From assembly GCA_030141605.1 (NCBI GenBank), contig JAQGDQ010000064.1, forward strand, positions 126,001 to 171,617: a stretch of 45,617 nt of DNA. Reading direction: 5' to 3'. The translations under genes and the position numbers were made by a program. Shown here one piece after another: positions 10,957-23,457 of the stretch (positions are counted from its first letter, which is position 1; every line of letters begins with the position of its first letter). The DNA is from Tubiluchus corallicola. Taxonomy: Eukaryota; Priapulida; Priapulimorpha; Priapulimorphida; Tubiluchidae. Under the pieces are notes generated by a model that saw nothing but the letters and a program-made list of their open reading frames with translations, made no database searches and was not told the DNA's origin.

Positions 10957-12339
10957 TAAAAATCAAGCAGCGTTAAACTTGGAACGACTTGGTTTTCGTG
11001 CAAAGGCTTTGTTTCTTTCTCGTTTTTGTTGGAAAAGAAAATCATGATTTACTACATAGTTCAGCATAAGAAAATTACAAAGTAAGACTTGAAATACAAG
11101 AACAGCGCACAGTGTACAAAACCATCTAAACTCAGTGAAACTCACACTTACTCACAAAGAAAACCATTATAATGAGGTGTGTGGTTAGATGTTTCACCAA
11201 GTTTGGTGGACGTGCCTCTGCAACACAGAAAACGCAGTAAGATATCATAATGTGTGAAGAAGATTATACGACTGTCGAGCAAATATATATAATCCAAGAC
11301 GTGTCACCTGCGTCCCAGTGAACGGCTTCATTTGTCAAAGTTGAAGGCGCGTTAACGGCGTCACCGCGAAGCGAAGCCCTTTATCATTACGCTGCCTTAC
11401 GAAATTGACTGCCTGACGATGTGCTGATGTTTGACGCTTGTGTTGTGTGTAAACAAGAAGTAAATGAGAGTACATAATAAAGGGATTCTAATGAGCTGTT
11501 GTACAGCAGTAGGTGCAGTTTGTAGAACAGAATTAATTTCATTGTGGTAACTACTTCTCAAGCTATAACACCGAAAATTGAAAATTGGCGCCTAAAGCGT
11601 GAAACGAAATACTGATTTCTGGGCGAAGTAGAGTAATCAAACTCGCAAAACATTGAAGCATGATAAAACTACTTGGATGTGCTATTACGAAACAGTAACA
11701 AATGGGTTAGTGCTTTTAGAAATGTTTGACTTTTTATATAAACTTGAGTGTGTAAAAGTGCTACAGTCAAACAGGGAAAAATCGCCCTGGAATTTTGGAA
11801 TGCTGCTCCGATAGCTAAGGATACTGAAGCAGATGACATTTCTACCATGATAGATGTTGCTGCTGCGACTGACTAACACAATGCAAACTGTTAACATGTA
11901 AATATTTCATTTTATTATTTGTTATCTTTTCTATTTTTGTATGTTTTTACTACTAATATTAGTATTTTACAGCATTTTTTCTAAAATTCTAAAATAAATG
12001 TGCAGGCAATGAAAATATGTACATAAAACACAGAAAGGATTTTTGGAGTAATCGGTTATATAGCACTTATGAAGCACAGATAGCCATAAAATAAAACACT
12101 TTATATACAAATTTCCAGTTTTATAAACAAATGTACAAGCGGTTCATTCTTTGGGAATCTCAGTAAAGTCACAAATTGCAAAGCCGAGACATATAATTAC
12201 GCATTTTGGCTTGTTAATTACGACGTTCAAAACTGCAGTAAATTTAGCATGCTATTATATGTGGTTTTCTTGGCTTTAGAAATACACAAACAGCTTCACA
12301 AAACTACTGAACCCTTTGGTGCCACATATGTGTTTTTAT
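10957..12339. other. no recognisable feature
   Basis: Unique-looking AT-rich DNA with a locally GC-richer patch near 11320-11400. No gene or repeat is recognised. Confidence 0.45.
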
Positions 12340-12424
12340 TTTTAAAAAAATTATCTGGCGCGTGGCACCTAATAAGATAATTAGACAAATAATGAAGTGG
12401 CGCGCGGCAGATAATTTTTGAAAA
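12340..12424. repeat. short foldback with GC-rich arms
   Basis: The left arm (12340-12368), containing AAATTATCTGGCGCGTGGCAC, and the reverse complement of the right arm (12397-12424), containing AAATTATCTGCCGCGCGCCAC, pair with few mismatches around a spacer of about 28 nt. It resembles a miniature foldback element or a stable hairpin. Confidence 0.6.
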
Positions 12425-15400
12425 GTAAAGAAAGGCTTCCGTACAAAACTACACGCAGGCCTAATTAATGTTATATACTAGTTATACGTTAATATCTTTT
12501 CGAGTTCGAATTTCGTGTTTATAAAGTTTAGCACTCGGAAATTTGAATCTGTCACTGAATGACAGGGCCTACATAACTGAATGGTTGTGTGCTGGGACTG
12601 GGATCTAGCTACTCTTTTGAAATGAGACACTTGGCGCTGATTCAGACATGTTCGGAGGAAGGAGTGGTGCTTTATTGAGCTAGACAAACAGCCAGTATCA
12701 AAATAGTGAATGAAACCGTCTAGAGTGAGTATTGAATTTTGTGGTCACCAATCCATTGTTTGATTAGTCTTGGCGTTGCTTAACTTCAGTTGGTAAGCAC
12801 ACACTGTAACCACCCGGTTATTTCACTCGCTATGTTATTTTACAAATTTTGCGGTGTTTCTTGGCATCTTAATTACGCATATTACAGAAACGCATTAAAA
12901 GGGCATCACCAACTTTAAGGATATTATTCCTATTTTTATTTGGCGATTTATTTTACTTGGCAATTCCATGATACATTTTTTAATTGCATAATAGTGGTCT
13001 ACAATACAAACTTAATTCATAGAGGTATGTTATAATATGTGACTAATTTACAGTACTATACTTAACCAATTTTCATACGTGATAATGAACATCTGAATTA
13101 TGATAGCAGATCAGGTCCATGAGTGCTCAAAGTGTGCCTATAGTGCCAGTAGTCGAATAACATGGTAGAAGGACTCGTCTGCCACGTGACTGACGTACTT
13201 GCTCTTGAAAATGCAACATTTTAAACTAAATTTCATGTTTTCTGTGAATGTTCTCTCACCCATCCAGATTGTGCTAGGATGCGGATATAAATTGATTTTT
13301 TTTCAATCTAAGTTCTGTCTGTGTACGCACGTAATGATAGTAAGGAATTATGTATCTTTATAAATGAATTTCTAAAATGTTTATGGATTAATTTTGTTTG
13401 TTACATTTTAGCCGTTCTGTTAATAGCAGCACCACACAGCTTCAGCTTCTTTTTGACTTGATTATTATGGGCTGTTAAGTAAACATTTCTAGCATTGTCC
13501 TTTTCTATCCATGTAACTTATTGTTAATTATCAATAAACGTCTAATTAACTTAACTAACTTAACCATTACTAAAAGTTGCAAAGATGCCCAAAGTAAATT
13601 GATAAAGCGAATTAAATTCTCTCATACTCTTTCATGAATTCACTCCTTTTGCTTTTCCTGGCTTCATTCCTCTTTATCACCTGCTAGCATATCTGTTTGT
13701 TCGCTTTATTCTATAATTCTCAGCTTCAGAATGAGCAGCGAATCTTTTTGTTTGCAAATTCGATAATACCGCTGCGAAAATATAATTCTCTTTATTGGCA
13801 ATAGCTTGAGGTTTCAGCGTTTTATACCACAGTTTGCGTTGATTGCTATTGGCAGGCAAAGTTTTTTTAGAGACGCACACGAACCTTTTCAACCAACAAT
13901 GCTGCATATTTGTGGCAAGATGAAATTCGACAATTCTAGGCGGGAACGGATTTTGATGCAGTGTCCTGTGATTAATTGATTCTAACAGTGCAATCCCAGC
14001 TGTCCAGATCAAGATTCAGAAGTCTGATAAGTGTAATGAGGAATAAATGTATTTGGTCCTCAGTATCAGATATCTAAAGTCCATACAAAGCAATCTCGTT
14101 ATCTGTGTTCATCATGTACGGGTTAGCGTTTTAAGTCCTATTTTTTCGGGAACGGAAGAGGTCGGGGTGGGTAGGTGGTTGTTAGTTTCAGTATGTCAAT
14201 AGCAAATAGTTTACGTAAGAAACTGTTCGTGCCTGGCTGATCATGATACTAGTGTCACCTTATTATTGGTGTGGAATATATAGGAACCAAACCTGCATGT
14301 CTCAATATGTGCAAAGATCTGCTACTTCAAGAGCTAGACGTATTTTTTGCGATTAACGTTAAACGCCTTTTTATTCTCTTTTGAAAGTTTGTTTGGATTG
14401 TAAATCTCAATGACTAACCAAGGTTAGTTTATTATCGGATGGAAAAGTTGTGCTTTTTATTAAAAATGGAGCATATAAATAGGACAATTTTTCATACACG
14501 ATTGCGAAGTTCGTTCCGTACAACAAGGTTGCAGTATTTACAATTTAGAGCATCTTACCATAGTCAAATACTTAGACATCTTACCGTGGCACACACTGAT
14601 ATGGTAATTAGCAATCTGTATGCAGTACGGGCGAAGCCAAGAGGTATGTTATCTCAATTAGAAGAGATTGCTTGTAATGCTGTATAGGTCTACTGAGTGG
14701 CTGTTTCCAAATTTGAAAACTAACTGAATATACTTGCAACAGTCTGCAATTAATCCCAATAAGAATTTCTTTATTTGTATACGACAATGCCAATAAATCC
14801 TGGGCTATTTCTCAAGTTACCTATAGATGACTGTGCGGATCAAAACGTAAATATCAATAGAATTTTGTATTATATTAAAAATGATTATATGCAGTGACCG
14901 TTAACTGAATGTTGTATTGGAATTTTCCGGTACATTGCTTTAAACAAAAACGTATTTTGCTTGATAATAAAAATGGGCGTAAAGAATATCGCTGAAATAG
15001 CGGAAATATTACTTTAAACGGGAAGATATCAATAAAATCCTACTAAAACATTCGCAGTAAAATCAAGACATTTCGACTTCACTTGAATTATTTCCCTTAT
15101 GTAGTATCTGAAGTTTAAATTGGCTATAATAATAAGTTATGATAATAATATATAATAAGTTATAGTTTATATGCATAATTAATGTTCCTCTGGTATGATG
15201 ACTAAAAGTAAAGTAAGATTTATATACATAAGATATAGTTTCTGCAAAGAGTTTTCTTGAAATTTGTCATCCTTAAATTGAAATGCCTAAGTGTAGAAAC
15301 CATAATTCATTGGTAATTTTTTATTTTCATTTAAACTGATGCCAAATTTTGTAAAGACTCTTTGTAGGTCTTTGTAGAAGATCTATCTTATTTTGTATCA

Positions 15401-16996
15401 ACTTTACTTTTTAGGTATTATTCAACCGCGGAACATTGTGTATAGAAGCTATAATTTATTGTGTGTATATAAACTAAATTTCAGATATCACATAGTTGGG
15501 AAGACTCAAGTGCATCGAAACATCCTGATTTTATTGCGAATATCGTGAATACGCTGTGGAAATTTTGTTCAGTTTTGAAAAGAAAAGACGAGTTAGTGAA
15601 AAGTCATGTACTATTCATACAACATTGTATAATTCACGTCAAATCGTATTGTGTTTTATCATTTGAAGGCATGAAAATAGCACACATAAACTTAGTTTCT
15701 TCACGATAATCTTGTTTGCTGCTAGACTGTATTTGAGGTTTTTTCACTTCACACATTGCTGAATTACGAAAGGTCTGAATGACGAAATCTCTACCAATGT
15801 AGGCAATGTAAAATAGTCATTTGTCATTGGTAGTTGATCTTTTTCGCTTTGGCAGAGCGTAACTAAGATAACGACTAGATTGTCGAACTGTGCCTTTGCA
15901 AATTGAATCTGCAACGAAAACGAAGCTGCAACAAGAATGTATTTTGAATGTAATATCAAAATTTAGGTCATCGCCGACAAAAAAGCTAGCAAGTTGGTCG
16001 ATAATCACATACTGCCAGTCGATCGCCAAATACTATACAATTAATTCTGATTTGATTGTCAGTGTCAAACAAATAGTTATGACCGTTTATCTGCTAAAGA
16101 TAAAATCGCACAATTTCAATGCTGATATTATTTTCTCTGTTGTTAATTGGGAATTGTAACAGTTTAATTAGTTCAAAATTGCCGTAGCATTCATTAATCT
16201 TAAGTTTTTTGCTTAGACCTCTCCAAAACGAGTATAGATGACGGGAATAGTTAATATATTCTACTAGTAAGTAGTCAGTCGTTGCGGTCGTTCCACTGGG
16301 ATTTTCTAATGCTTTTATACAAGTATGCTGTGCTAATGACATTGATGTCATTATATGCATCTCCACTACAGATGACTAAAATGAACTCATGATACGATAG
16401 AGATTTGAAGTTATTGTTCTGAGGTTTTGATAAAATAAGTAGATTGTGCATTCAAGAATAGGCGACATAAGGCAGTGATGTAGCTCGAATTGAGCCCACT
16501 TTTTGACTTGGACTAAATTTCAAAAGCTTCAGACTGGAAGATCCAGGACTCAACTACACTGGAGTTGAATGCGGATATGTCTGTAAGGGTTTTGCCTGGC
16601 ACTTTCGGAAACGTACAACCTCAGATCAACTTAAAAGGCCTTATATGCCAGCATTATGAAGCATATTTATTTCATAACATTATGTAGTGTTATACAACTT
16701 GTTAATTATATTATGTATTACTATAGACGCTAAAGTTGCAATTACCTAGCCGATATGGCTTATAACAAGTAAATATGGCCAATACTAACTTTATGGTAAT
16801 TTAAAATTAATCATAAGACTAATTAAATGGTAAAGTTTAGTAATTCTGGTTAATCACAGTAAAATCGCTTAGATTTGACTTTGCATAATACTTCAATGAT
16901 TATAAGCTCAGCTCACGTAATAGTAACTACAAAAAATTCCTCGACACAGCGTTACCATGTCACACCCGAGTGTCGTCGTCTAGGTGCTTCTACGTT
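12425..16996. other. long featureless AT-rich stretch
   Basis: About 4.5 kb with no recognised gene or transposon. The longest non-repetitive frame, minus strand 13677-14012 (111 codons), opens after a TGA with TTG rather than ATG. Its first ATG lies about 34 codons in, and it shows no motif. The remaining frames are short and AT-driven. Confidence 0.45.
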
Positions 16997-17311
16997 CTAA
17001 CACATAGCACGTTCCACCTGTTGATGCCATGCATTCCTGTCCGCTGTCACCGCCACGATGCATCATCCCTCAAATCTAGAGTTGTATTTGCTAAATTTTT
17101 TTGTAGTATATCTACATATATCAGTGTTGACCACCTCTCGGCTTTTTGTCACTTCAAGAGCTTTACGTAACGCCACGGAAAGCGGAGACTCTTGAGGCAG
17201 TCTTAATACATATCCAGTCCAATGCAATCTTCTAACTTGTATTTGTTTACTCCAATGGTTCTTCTTCACCTGCGTATCCCTGCTGCTGAAAGTATTTTCC
17301 CATTGAAACAT
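16997..17311 (-). pseudogene. LINE (RTE-like) ORF2 C-terminal fragment, degenerate
   Basis: The minus-strand translation contains RRLHWTGYVLRLPQESPL followed by SVALRKALE. This is the characteristic 'RRLRWLGHVLRMP...ALxxAL' stretch after the reverse transcriptase in many non-LTR retrotransposons. After an in-frame TGA near 17061 the same frame gives TADRNAWHQQVERAM, the conserved terminal 'A.DR..W...V.R.M' motif, and ends at a TAG at 16997-16999. Between the two, another frame reads LDLRDDASWR, so indels as well as a stop have broken the ORF. It is a dead fragment of a once protein-coding element. The family assignment (RTE-like) is inference. Confidence 0.7.
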
Positions 17312-17524
17312 TACCTAAGCGTCAAAAAATATGTAAGAAAAAAGATGGTGATGACCTAAATAGACCACCAATGCCCGTCGCAGAGGTCATTCATGCAAAA
17401 TTTCATTAAATTCCATGCATGCATTTGACCATTCATAAAGAGACAAATAAATCTAGCTCGCTTACTAGTATACATGGTATAAATGGCTGTTAGTTGACAC
17501 GCAACTAACTAATTAAAAATCGGT

Positions 17525-17723
17525 TTAAAATTTGTTTTCAGATATTACAAAATGGTCTAAAATGGAACCCGCTGTATCAAGATCTACTGCACGTTGAATG
17601 TATATATATCATTAACAAACGAATATCAGATATCATTTCGTCAGTGATATCATTAATGAATATAAGTAAAAGTAACGGATGCAGAACAGATCCTTGGGGA
17701 ACACCCAAATTCAGTTTCTCATT
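17525..17723 (-). pseudogene. LINE reverse-transcriptase palm fragment (jockey/CR1-like), degenerate
   Basis: The minus strand encodes GVPQGSVLHPLLLLIFIND (from about 17705 down), then ITDEMISDIRLLMIY. This matches the RT motif GVPQGSVLGPLLFLIYIND and the approach to the catalytic FADD/YADD box. The catalytic Asp pair is lost (LMIY). A frameshift then moves to a frame reading AVDLDTAGSILDHFVISENK, which resembles the segment after the catalytic box. It lies about 200 bp from the LINE C-terminus at 16997-17311 on the same strand, closer than in an intact element. It is therefore either one element with an internal deletion or two adjacent relics. The 'GVPQGS' form is more typical of jockey/CR1 than of RTE. 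Confidence 0.72.
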
Positions 17724-18864
17724 TATACAGGCAATTATAGCCCTTGGCTAATTAATTATTGGCGTCAATATTAGCTTAAAAGTAAACTAGAATGAATGGA
17801 TGAATGAAAGTGGTAGAGAGGCAAGCTTATTAAAAATCATTGATGGCTATACATCTTGAGTTCCATTTGTAAAACAGGACGGTAAGCACGTGTTAAAATA
17901 GCCTACCTCCAATTTCATTTACTCTCAATTTTACCATCAACTCTTTATGCTATGCCCTATTCACGGTCGCATATTTTGCATATCCAAAAATAGACCCTTC
18001 TTTAAGAACCGAAGAACAGAGCTTCATTGAAAGCGCCGCGTGTAACAATTGGATTACAGACGAGTCTCCGTGAATAAGGCTGGAATCCTTTGTGCCCAGC
18101 AAGTGATTATGGGGCAGGTAGTTTTATCTGAACACATATCTTTCTCTCAAATGCAGAACAGCACTAGGCACTATAATACTAACCAATCTTTAAAATTAAT
18201 CTTAATATTGAAAATTTCATAAATGGTGGGTGAAAATGTCAAATTTTCTTTATAACAATTGATTAACCAAATGCTTTGTCACCGTGAAGAATTTTTTACT
18301 TGGATTTGTTCTGCCTCGTGGTGGGAATTAATTTATTTAAATGGCATGGACATTACATGTTGATTACAGTGCTAATTACTTTTTCGTGTCTCTATTTTAA
18401 CGCTAATAATGGCAAATTTATATTAATATTATCATATTACGGTCTTATAGTAATTTTATAGTGGTATGGCATCCATTATATACCATTTGAAATAATCATG
18501 ACATTGGTGGTTATTTTGGTATTTATCAGTTTAGATATATAAACAAATTGGTGACAAATCATTGCTGAATTTGACTCTGCCCGTTTTATTGGAATAGTCA
18601 GATGAACTGGTTTACTTACCAACGACAGAAGAACACATCGAAGTAAATCTTACAGCAAAGTCAACGTTGAAATCCTCTTACATGGCGTCGTTCTTTTATT
18701 TATTCAGTTGCTGGACTTTTACTCAGCTAAAAGGTTCTTGCGTGAGCTAACTATTGTTAGCTGTATTTTTATATACATTTCGACACACGGCAAACCTGAA
18801 TCCACAATTCAGTGGTAGGTATACTCAAGGCGATACGATATCAAAGATATACGCTAAAGCCGGT
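17724..18864. other. no firm feature
   Basis: This could hold more decayed LINE sequence upstream of the RT motif on the minus strand, but I cannot recognise any motif in it. Confidence 0.4.
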
Positions 18865-18983
18865 GAAAGAATGATTCTTTTGCGACTAATATAAAGAGCT
18901 GGCACATTTCCTAATGATATGATATGATAAAAATGTACAGCACCGTGATTGGGCCAGTTGGTGAATACGCTTGTCAGGTATGG

Positions 18984-18988
<5 letters not shown>
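18865..18988 (+). pseudogene. LINE ORF2 fragment abutting a (CT)n tract
   Basis: One plus-strand frame reads ERMILLRLI, a TAA, then RAGTFPNDMI. A frameshift leads to KMYSTVIGPVGEYACQVW. Together they follow the order of the conserved LINE segment 'RxYFLRxLKRAGVPxxDLLxVYxSxIRPVLEYAxPVW'. The fragment stops exactly where the (CT)n microsatellite begins. It is on the opposite strand from the two LINE relics at 17 kb, so it is probably a separate insertion. It is dead because of the stop and the frameshift. Confidence 0.65.
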
Positions 18989-19063
<75 letters not shown>

Positions 19064-19105
19064 TTCTCTCTCTCTCTCTCGCTCTCTCTCTCTCTTTCTC
19101 TCTAG
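18984..19105. repeat. (CT)n microsatellite
   Basis: About 120 bp of nearly pure CT on the plus strand with a few GCTTTC and GCTC interruptions near the right end. Confidence 0.98.
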
Positions 19106-19257
19106 AGACTATTAAAAAACGCTAATTGAAAATAATTTTTCCAAATGAAAACTGTATAGATGCTTTAATTTTGATCAATTTTCTACAGTTATTTAACCAT
19201 CACGAAAATTCTTGCAAAAATTTTTTCTCGTCAATTCAAAATCCTAATACTGTAATC

Positions 19258-19490
19258 CACACTCTATTGCCAGAACGCCTTTTGCAAGCACGTTCTTAGA
19301 ATGTTTATGCTGTAGAAAATTATGTTCGTTTGTGATGTCATCAATAGTTGTGCAAGTTCGCCGTTAATTAAAATTTTAATCTATAATTTAATTATCAGAA
19401 ACGCTTTTGCATGTTAAAAAGTATACTTTTTATCGTACTTGAAAATATATGCACTTGGTAGTATATGAAAAATCATCCTTTTAAGTATTT
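19258..19490 (-). repeat. dispersed repeat family, copy 2 (partial)
   Basis: In reverse complement it shares the ordered blocks GATGATTTTTCATA, AAAAAGTATAC, AACTATTGATGACATCACA and ACATAATTTTC with the copies at 10372-10956 and 32447-33124. It covers only the first half of the element. Confidence 0.55.
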
Positions 19491-20931
19491 TTGCCGTAGC
19501 GCAGACCTAAGGTTATGTCAAGCCCTAACATCGTAAGCTACAGCTGTTAGGCGTGTATCTGCAGCAACATTAATAGAACTGAACAATACTCCACTTACTT
19601 GATTTCTGTGTATTCGCGTCACGTTAACACTAATCGAACTCTCGGTGTTTTGTAGAAATTCTTTATTGTTTGAAGGAAATGAAACCCAGTGCCTTGATTT
19701 TATCACTAATTTAATATTCCACAACGTTGCTTTGCAGAATTAGCGCTGAATTCATAAACTGTAGAGTATATATGACCTGTTTATGAATTCATCCAATAAG
19801 TTGAGTGTTTATCCAATTTTTTTAAAAATGTGCATATCTACTACCGTTTTTCGGTTATAAAGGTATGCGTTAGCTTTAAGGTACAGCTTATGTTAGTTAC
19901 TACTAATTTTAGCAGCGGCGACAAAAAAGCACAAACATTTAGTAACAATGTATTCTGCAATAGCCGAATATAGAGTGCTGGCTACGCTAGAAAATAATGC
20001 AAACCATTATGACTGTGTCACAAACTTGTATGAAAGTTTCACTCACAGTTTCGCTTAAATTGTGATGCTGCGCAATAGATGGCGCTACCTTACTGCAACA
20101 AGAGGTAAGATACGCTAATATCAACGTCAAAACAGTTCGCAGAACAGTTGTTATGAAAACTAAAATACTAGACATAAATTCAATGTTGCATTATGAAAAC
20201 TGTACTAATTACAGCGTAACAGCTAAAAGCAAAATTTTACACTCTGCGTAAATGGTGGTATTTATGTTTCGGCTTTGTCTTGTTAGAACTGAAATTCTCA
20301 GTTATTACATGTGGCAAATCGCCGCCAGTATTTGCTTTCAGCAAATGCACACGTATATTTGGAAGCTGAACAAACGTGATAAAATGGTTCGAATGATTAG
20401 TATTTGATCTGGCAGACTAATAAACACTGGAATTGCGAGTTCAACTTCCGCTTTTCAACTATTCGGCAAAACTTTGATATCCTTTTCAAATACTTAATTG
20501 AGAAATTATAAAGAAAAAATTCAACTATGTTGTCGAAATTTCAGAATCTAGAGTGTTCGTTAACTTAAGCAAACGTAAAAGTTTACAAAAATCATGATTA
20601 TTAGCTTTGATAGGATTAAAATTTTACTAAAGATGACACAGTTTAAATGTCAGTAAGATTGACAGGATTAAAATTATGCAGTTTTAACTCGACTTAAAAC
20701 GAATTAACGTTGTGTACACTTACAGTAACTTCATTAGTGTAAGTAGGCAAAGTGAGGTGCGATGATTTCAAAGAATACTAAACAATACTTTACTTGTCCG
20801 CAATGCGAAACATTGGGTTAGTTTAGTTTGGTTTAGTTTAGTTTACTTAGTTTTTTGCCCAACTGCCTTGTTGTTTAGAGCACTATTTACCGTTGTCAAC
20901 GAATCCGTTTCTCCGTTATGATTTCAATAGA
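19491..20931. other. no gene; small TTTAGT-type repeat near 20816-20851
   Basis: AT-rich DNA. Near its right end a short degenerate run of TTTAGT/TTTGGT units is present. It is too short and irregular to call telomeric. Confidence 0.45.
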
Positions 20932-21015
20932 ATCTCTCTCTCCTCATCTGCCTTCTTCCTCCCGTCCCCTTTCTTTACTCTTTCTCTCTCTCTTTCTCTC
21001 TTTCTCTCTCTCTTT

Positions 21016-21094
<79 letters not shown>

Positions 21095-21119
21095 GTTTCT
21101 GTTCGTTCTCGCTCTTTCT
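20932..21119. repeat. (CT)n polypyrimidine tract
   Basis: A CT-rich tract with a pure (CT)n core from about 21020 to 21090. It is followed by CTAACCGTTTTTTCCACAG, a strong-looking splice acceptor ending at 21136. All three frames after that acceptor hit stops within ten codons, so no internal coding exon is supported. Confidence 0.97.
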
Positions 21120-21387
21120 AACCGTTTTTTCCACAGAGGCTACGCCTCTAAAATGAAACATTGAAGGAAGAGGTGTCTCAGCCGCATTAAGATGTGCATA
21201 CGTCCTCCCAGTAGGAGGTAAATATCCAGTCAGGATCAGAACGGTACGTAAAACTACATAGAGTACACTTGCATTTTGTAAAAATTAAATTATCCTTGTT
21301 GAATAAGTAAATAAGCAAATACGGGAAGAATTGAGCTTAGCCATACATCCAATTACTGATTATCATTCTTAACTTCACTTGCCGAGC

Positions 21388-21412
21388 GCATGCCTTGATC
21401 ACTTGGCTACTC
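21388..21412 (-). repeat. possible A-box of a decayed tRNA-type SINE
   Basis: On the minus strand, GTAGCCAAGTGATCAAGGCA resembles the 5' part of a tRNA or SINE head (A-box). No B-box is found at the expected distance, so this is a remnant at best. Confidence 0.18.
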
Positions 21413-21480
21413 CCTAGACCTAAACATAAAAAAGTCTAGATCCTTTTTGATCCGGGATTTGGTCATTCTGCAAAGCAAAT

Positions 21481-21702
21481 ATGTCTCTCCTGGTTGAGTG
21501 TACAATCGGGAAAGTTTCTCTTGAGTTTACTGAATATGGCAAGATTCAGGCAGTGTTGAGAATAACTGATAATGCTGAATGTGCAGTAGTACCACTAACA
21601 AATCCACAGCTAAGCAACACTCCAGAGATTATTGAAATAATCAATGTGTTTACCCAAGGTGTGAGAGCCTCATCATATCTCTTCTCTCAAGCCGTCTTGT
21701 AA
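21481..21702 (+). CDS. 73-codon ORF, unknown
   Basis: ATG to TAA encodes MSLLVECTIGKVSLEFTEYG, a middle part with RITDNAECAVV, and a tail with NTPEIIEIINVF. Its amino-acid composition is balanced, unlike the neighbouring frames, and its codons are less AT-biased. The frame opens only 11 codons upstream, after a TGA. No domain is recognised. It may be a transposon-protein fragment, a short exon or chance. Confidence 0.2.
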   Translation: MSLLVECTIGKVSLEFTEYGKIQAVLRITDNAECAVVPLTNPQLSNTPEIIEIINVFTQGVRASSYLFSQAVL

Positions 21703-22308
21703 ATATTTTTGCAGATAGTGTTAAACAGTTCTATGCCAGCAAAACCTCCCGGAGTTTAATGAGAAACAGCAAATTAGCAGCTATTGAAAAATAATATGCC
21801 GGTGCTTATTCCGAAGGTTCTAGACTTCACTTTTAAATTTATTTGCAAACCACGTCGAGATGATGATTTAATTTAAGCTTCGTTCAGATCTGGTTTCAAG
21901 CTTTCCTTATTTCGTTCATTTGTCGAATACCCACAGTTTGCGAGTCGTATCTCGAGCAACAATCATATTAGACTGAAAATGCGCTTTTTGTAAGAGTAAC
22001 AATTAACAACGTACAAATAAGCTAAGTTCGCCAACCGCTAACCACTAGCACACCAAAAGTAACACTTTCAAATGCGAATTTTTCCGTTTCCGTACGAGAT
22101 TCTAGCTGCTTTTATAATTTCTCTAAAAAGATAATAATTATCGCGTAATTTGTTGAATGATTTATGGTGCAATTATTCCTATAACTCGTGCTCAGCGAGT
22201 CATGTTAAATGTAATACGTGTTTTTAGTTGCTTTGAAATTAGTGAATAATTTACCAGGGCTAAAATTTTCCCATTTTCAAACGAAACATTGGTTGAGCAA
22301 TGAGGATA
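21703..22308. other. no recognisable feature
   Basis: AT-rich sequence with no repeat or motif seen. Confidence 0.45.
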
Positions 22309-22324
22309 CATGCGCGCATGCGCG
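22309..22324. repeat. alternating purine-pyrimidine palindrome
   Basis: CATGCGCGCATGCGCG contains the perfect palindrome CATGCGCGCATG. Alternating CG/CA steps favour Z-DNA or a cruciform. Confidence 0.6.
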
Positions 22325-22390
22325 TCCGTCTGAATGTTTTGATGCATTCTCAATAGCGAGTGAGAGCAAACCAGTCAAAAGCAGAAGTAC

Positions 22391-22446
22391 TGCGTGTGCG
22401 TGTGTGTGTGTGGGGTGGGGGGGGGGGTGTTGGTGGGGGTTGGGGT
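22391..22446 (+). repeat. GT repeat and G-rich tract with G-quadruplex potential
   Basis: A (GT)n run is followed by G-runs of 4 (22412), 11 (22417), 5 (22435) and 4 (22442) separated by loops of 1, 7 and 2 nt. This satisfies the usual four-run G-quadruplex pattern on the plus strand. Confidence 0.8.
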
Positions 22447-22850
22447 CGTGTACGTAGGGGCAGTAATACTTGGGGTAGTATAACGTTTTATTATCAATAT
22501 TTATTGAGTTGCGTTTCACTACGAATCGCTTACACTGCTTCACTATTATTAATCAAGTAGCTAACAGTATTTTGTTAAATAATGGTATCAACACTTTTCT
22601 CAAATTAGCTTTCAACTAACGATATCATTAATTAGTTAGATCTTCTCCTTTCTTTCACCAACTCATTACTTACAAAGGGTAATAATCGTTAAAAATAAAC
22701 GGCAATAGTTTAAAAATACTCTGGCAATCACAATCGTAATCTAACTAATTAATGATTTTGCTAATTTGATAGTAAATTAGTTTATTGTAAATAGTTTGTA
22801 CCAATTGTTTGTTTTTTGTATTTTTTTAGTGTGAGTAATTCTTTGACTAA

Positions 22851-22914
22851 CATCACCACCACTAACAACAACAAGAACAACCACGACGACGAAGACGACC
22901 ACAACAATAATAAA
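22851..22914. repeat. degenerate trinucleotide repeat (CAC/AAC/GAC)
   Basis: An imperfect run of CAC, AAC, AAG, GAC and AAT triplets. Confidence 0.75.
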
Positions 22915-23313
22915 GAATATCAATTATGAAAAAACTTCAAGAATCAATTAGTAACTAAAATATTAAGTGCGCATTAATTTTGGACGAGGATGCTTAACTT
23001 GTTTTATTAATTTTTACGCGACTGTAAAATTAACCACGCACAGTAATTAGAGGCTTTATTAAAAACCTGCTTTAATCTTACGTAATTACGTAATTTACTC
23101 GTAATTAATTTTATTTCTGTAATGCAGTTTCTTTCGTCGTTCACATGTATAATTCAACAACAGCGATGTGGTTTAAAAGTATAATTGGTACTGACGCCTG
23201 CAAGCATTAGTCGTCTAAATCGCTGAAATTTTTCATTCATTGCGAGACAAGACAAAATCCATCTTTCTCTTTCGCGACTAACTGTCTTTTAGCTGCAGGC
23301 GAATTTATCTACG

Positions 23314-23411
23314 ATGTTCTATGGCAAGCTATCAGTAATTTTTGGGTTATCGCTTGCAAGGAGGTCCATTTTGCCGCATGCCGGCTTCGTTTTCTCGTTC
23401 TCTTTGTTCAA
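23314..23411 (+). CDS. weak candidate exon
   Basis: ATG opens 32 codons that include SVIFGLSLARRSILPHAG and reach a moderate donor, CAA|GTAATA, leaving two bases, the same phase as the stronger candidates. The hydrophobic composition and weaker donor make this uncertain. A different frame over the same bases is also open. The product is unknown. Confidence 0.13.
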
Positions 23412-23457
23412 GTAATAAGTTTTTAGCCAGTTTTTATATTTTTATGCGAAATAAACT

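Noticed and set aside
13677-14012. 111-codon minus-strand frame, the longest outside repeats
   Set aside because: It opens with TTG after a stop, its ATG form is much shorter, and it has no motif or splice context.
21137-21243. Possible exon after the strong acceptor ending at 21136
   Set aside because: All three frames reach stops within ten codons. It could only be a non-coding or terminal exon.
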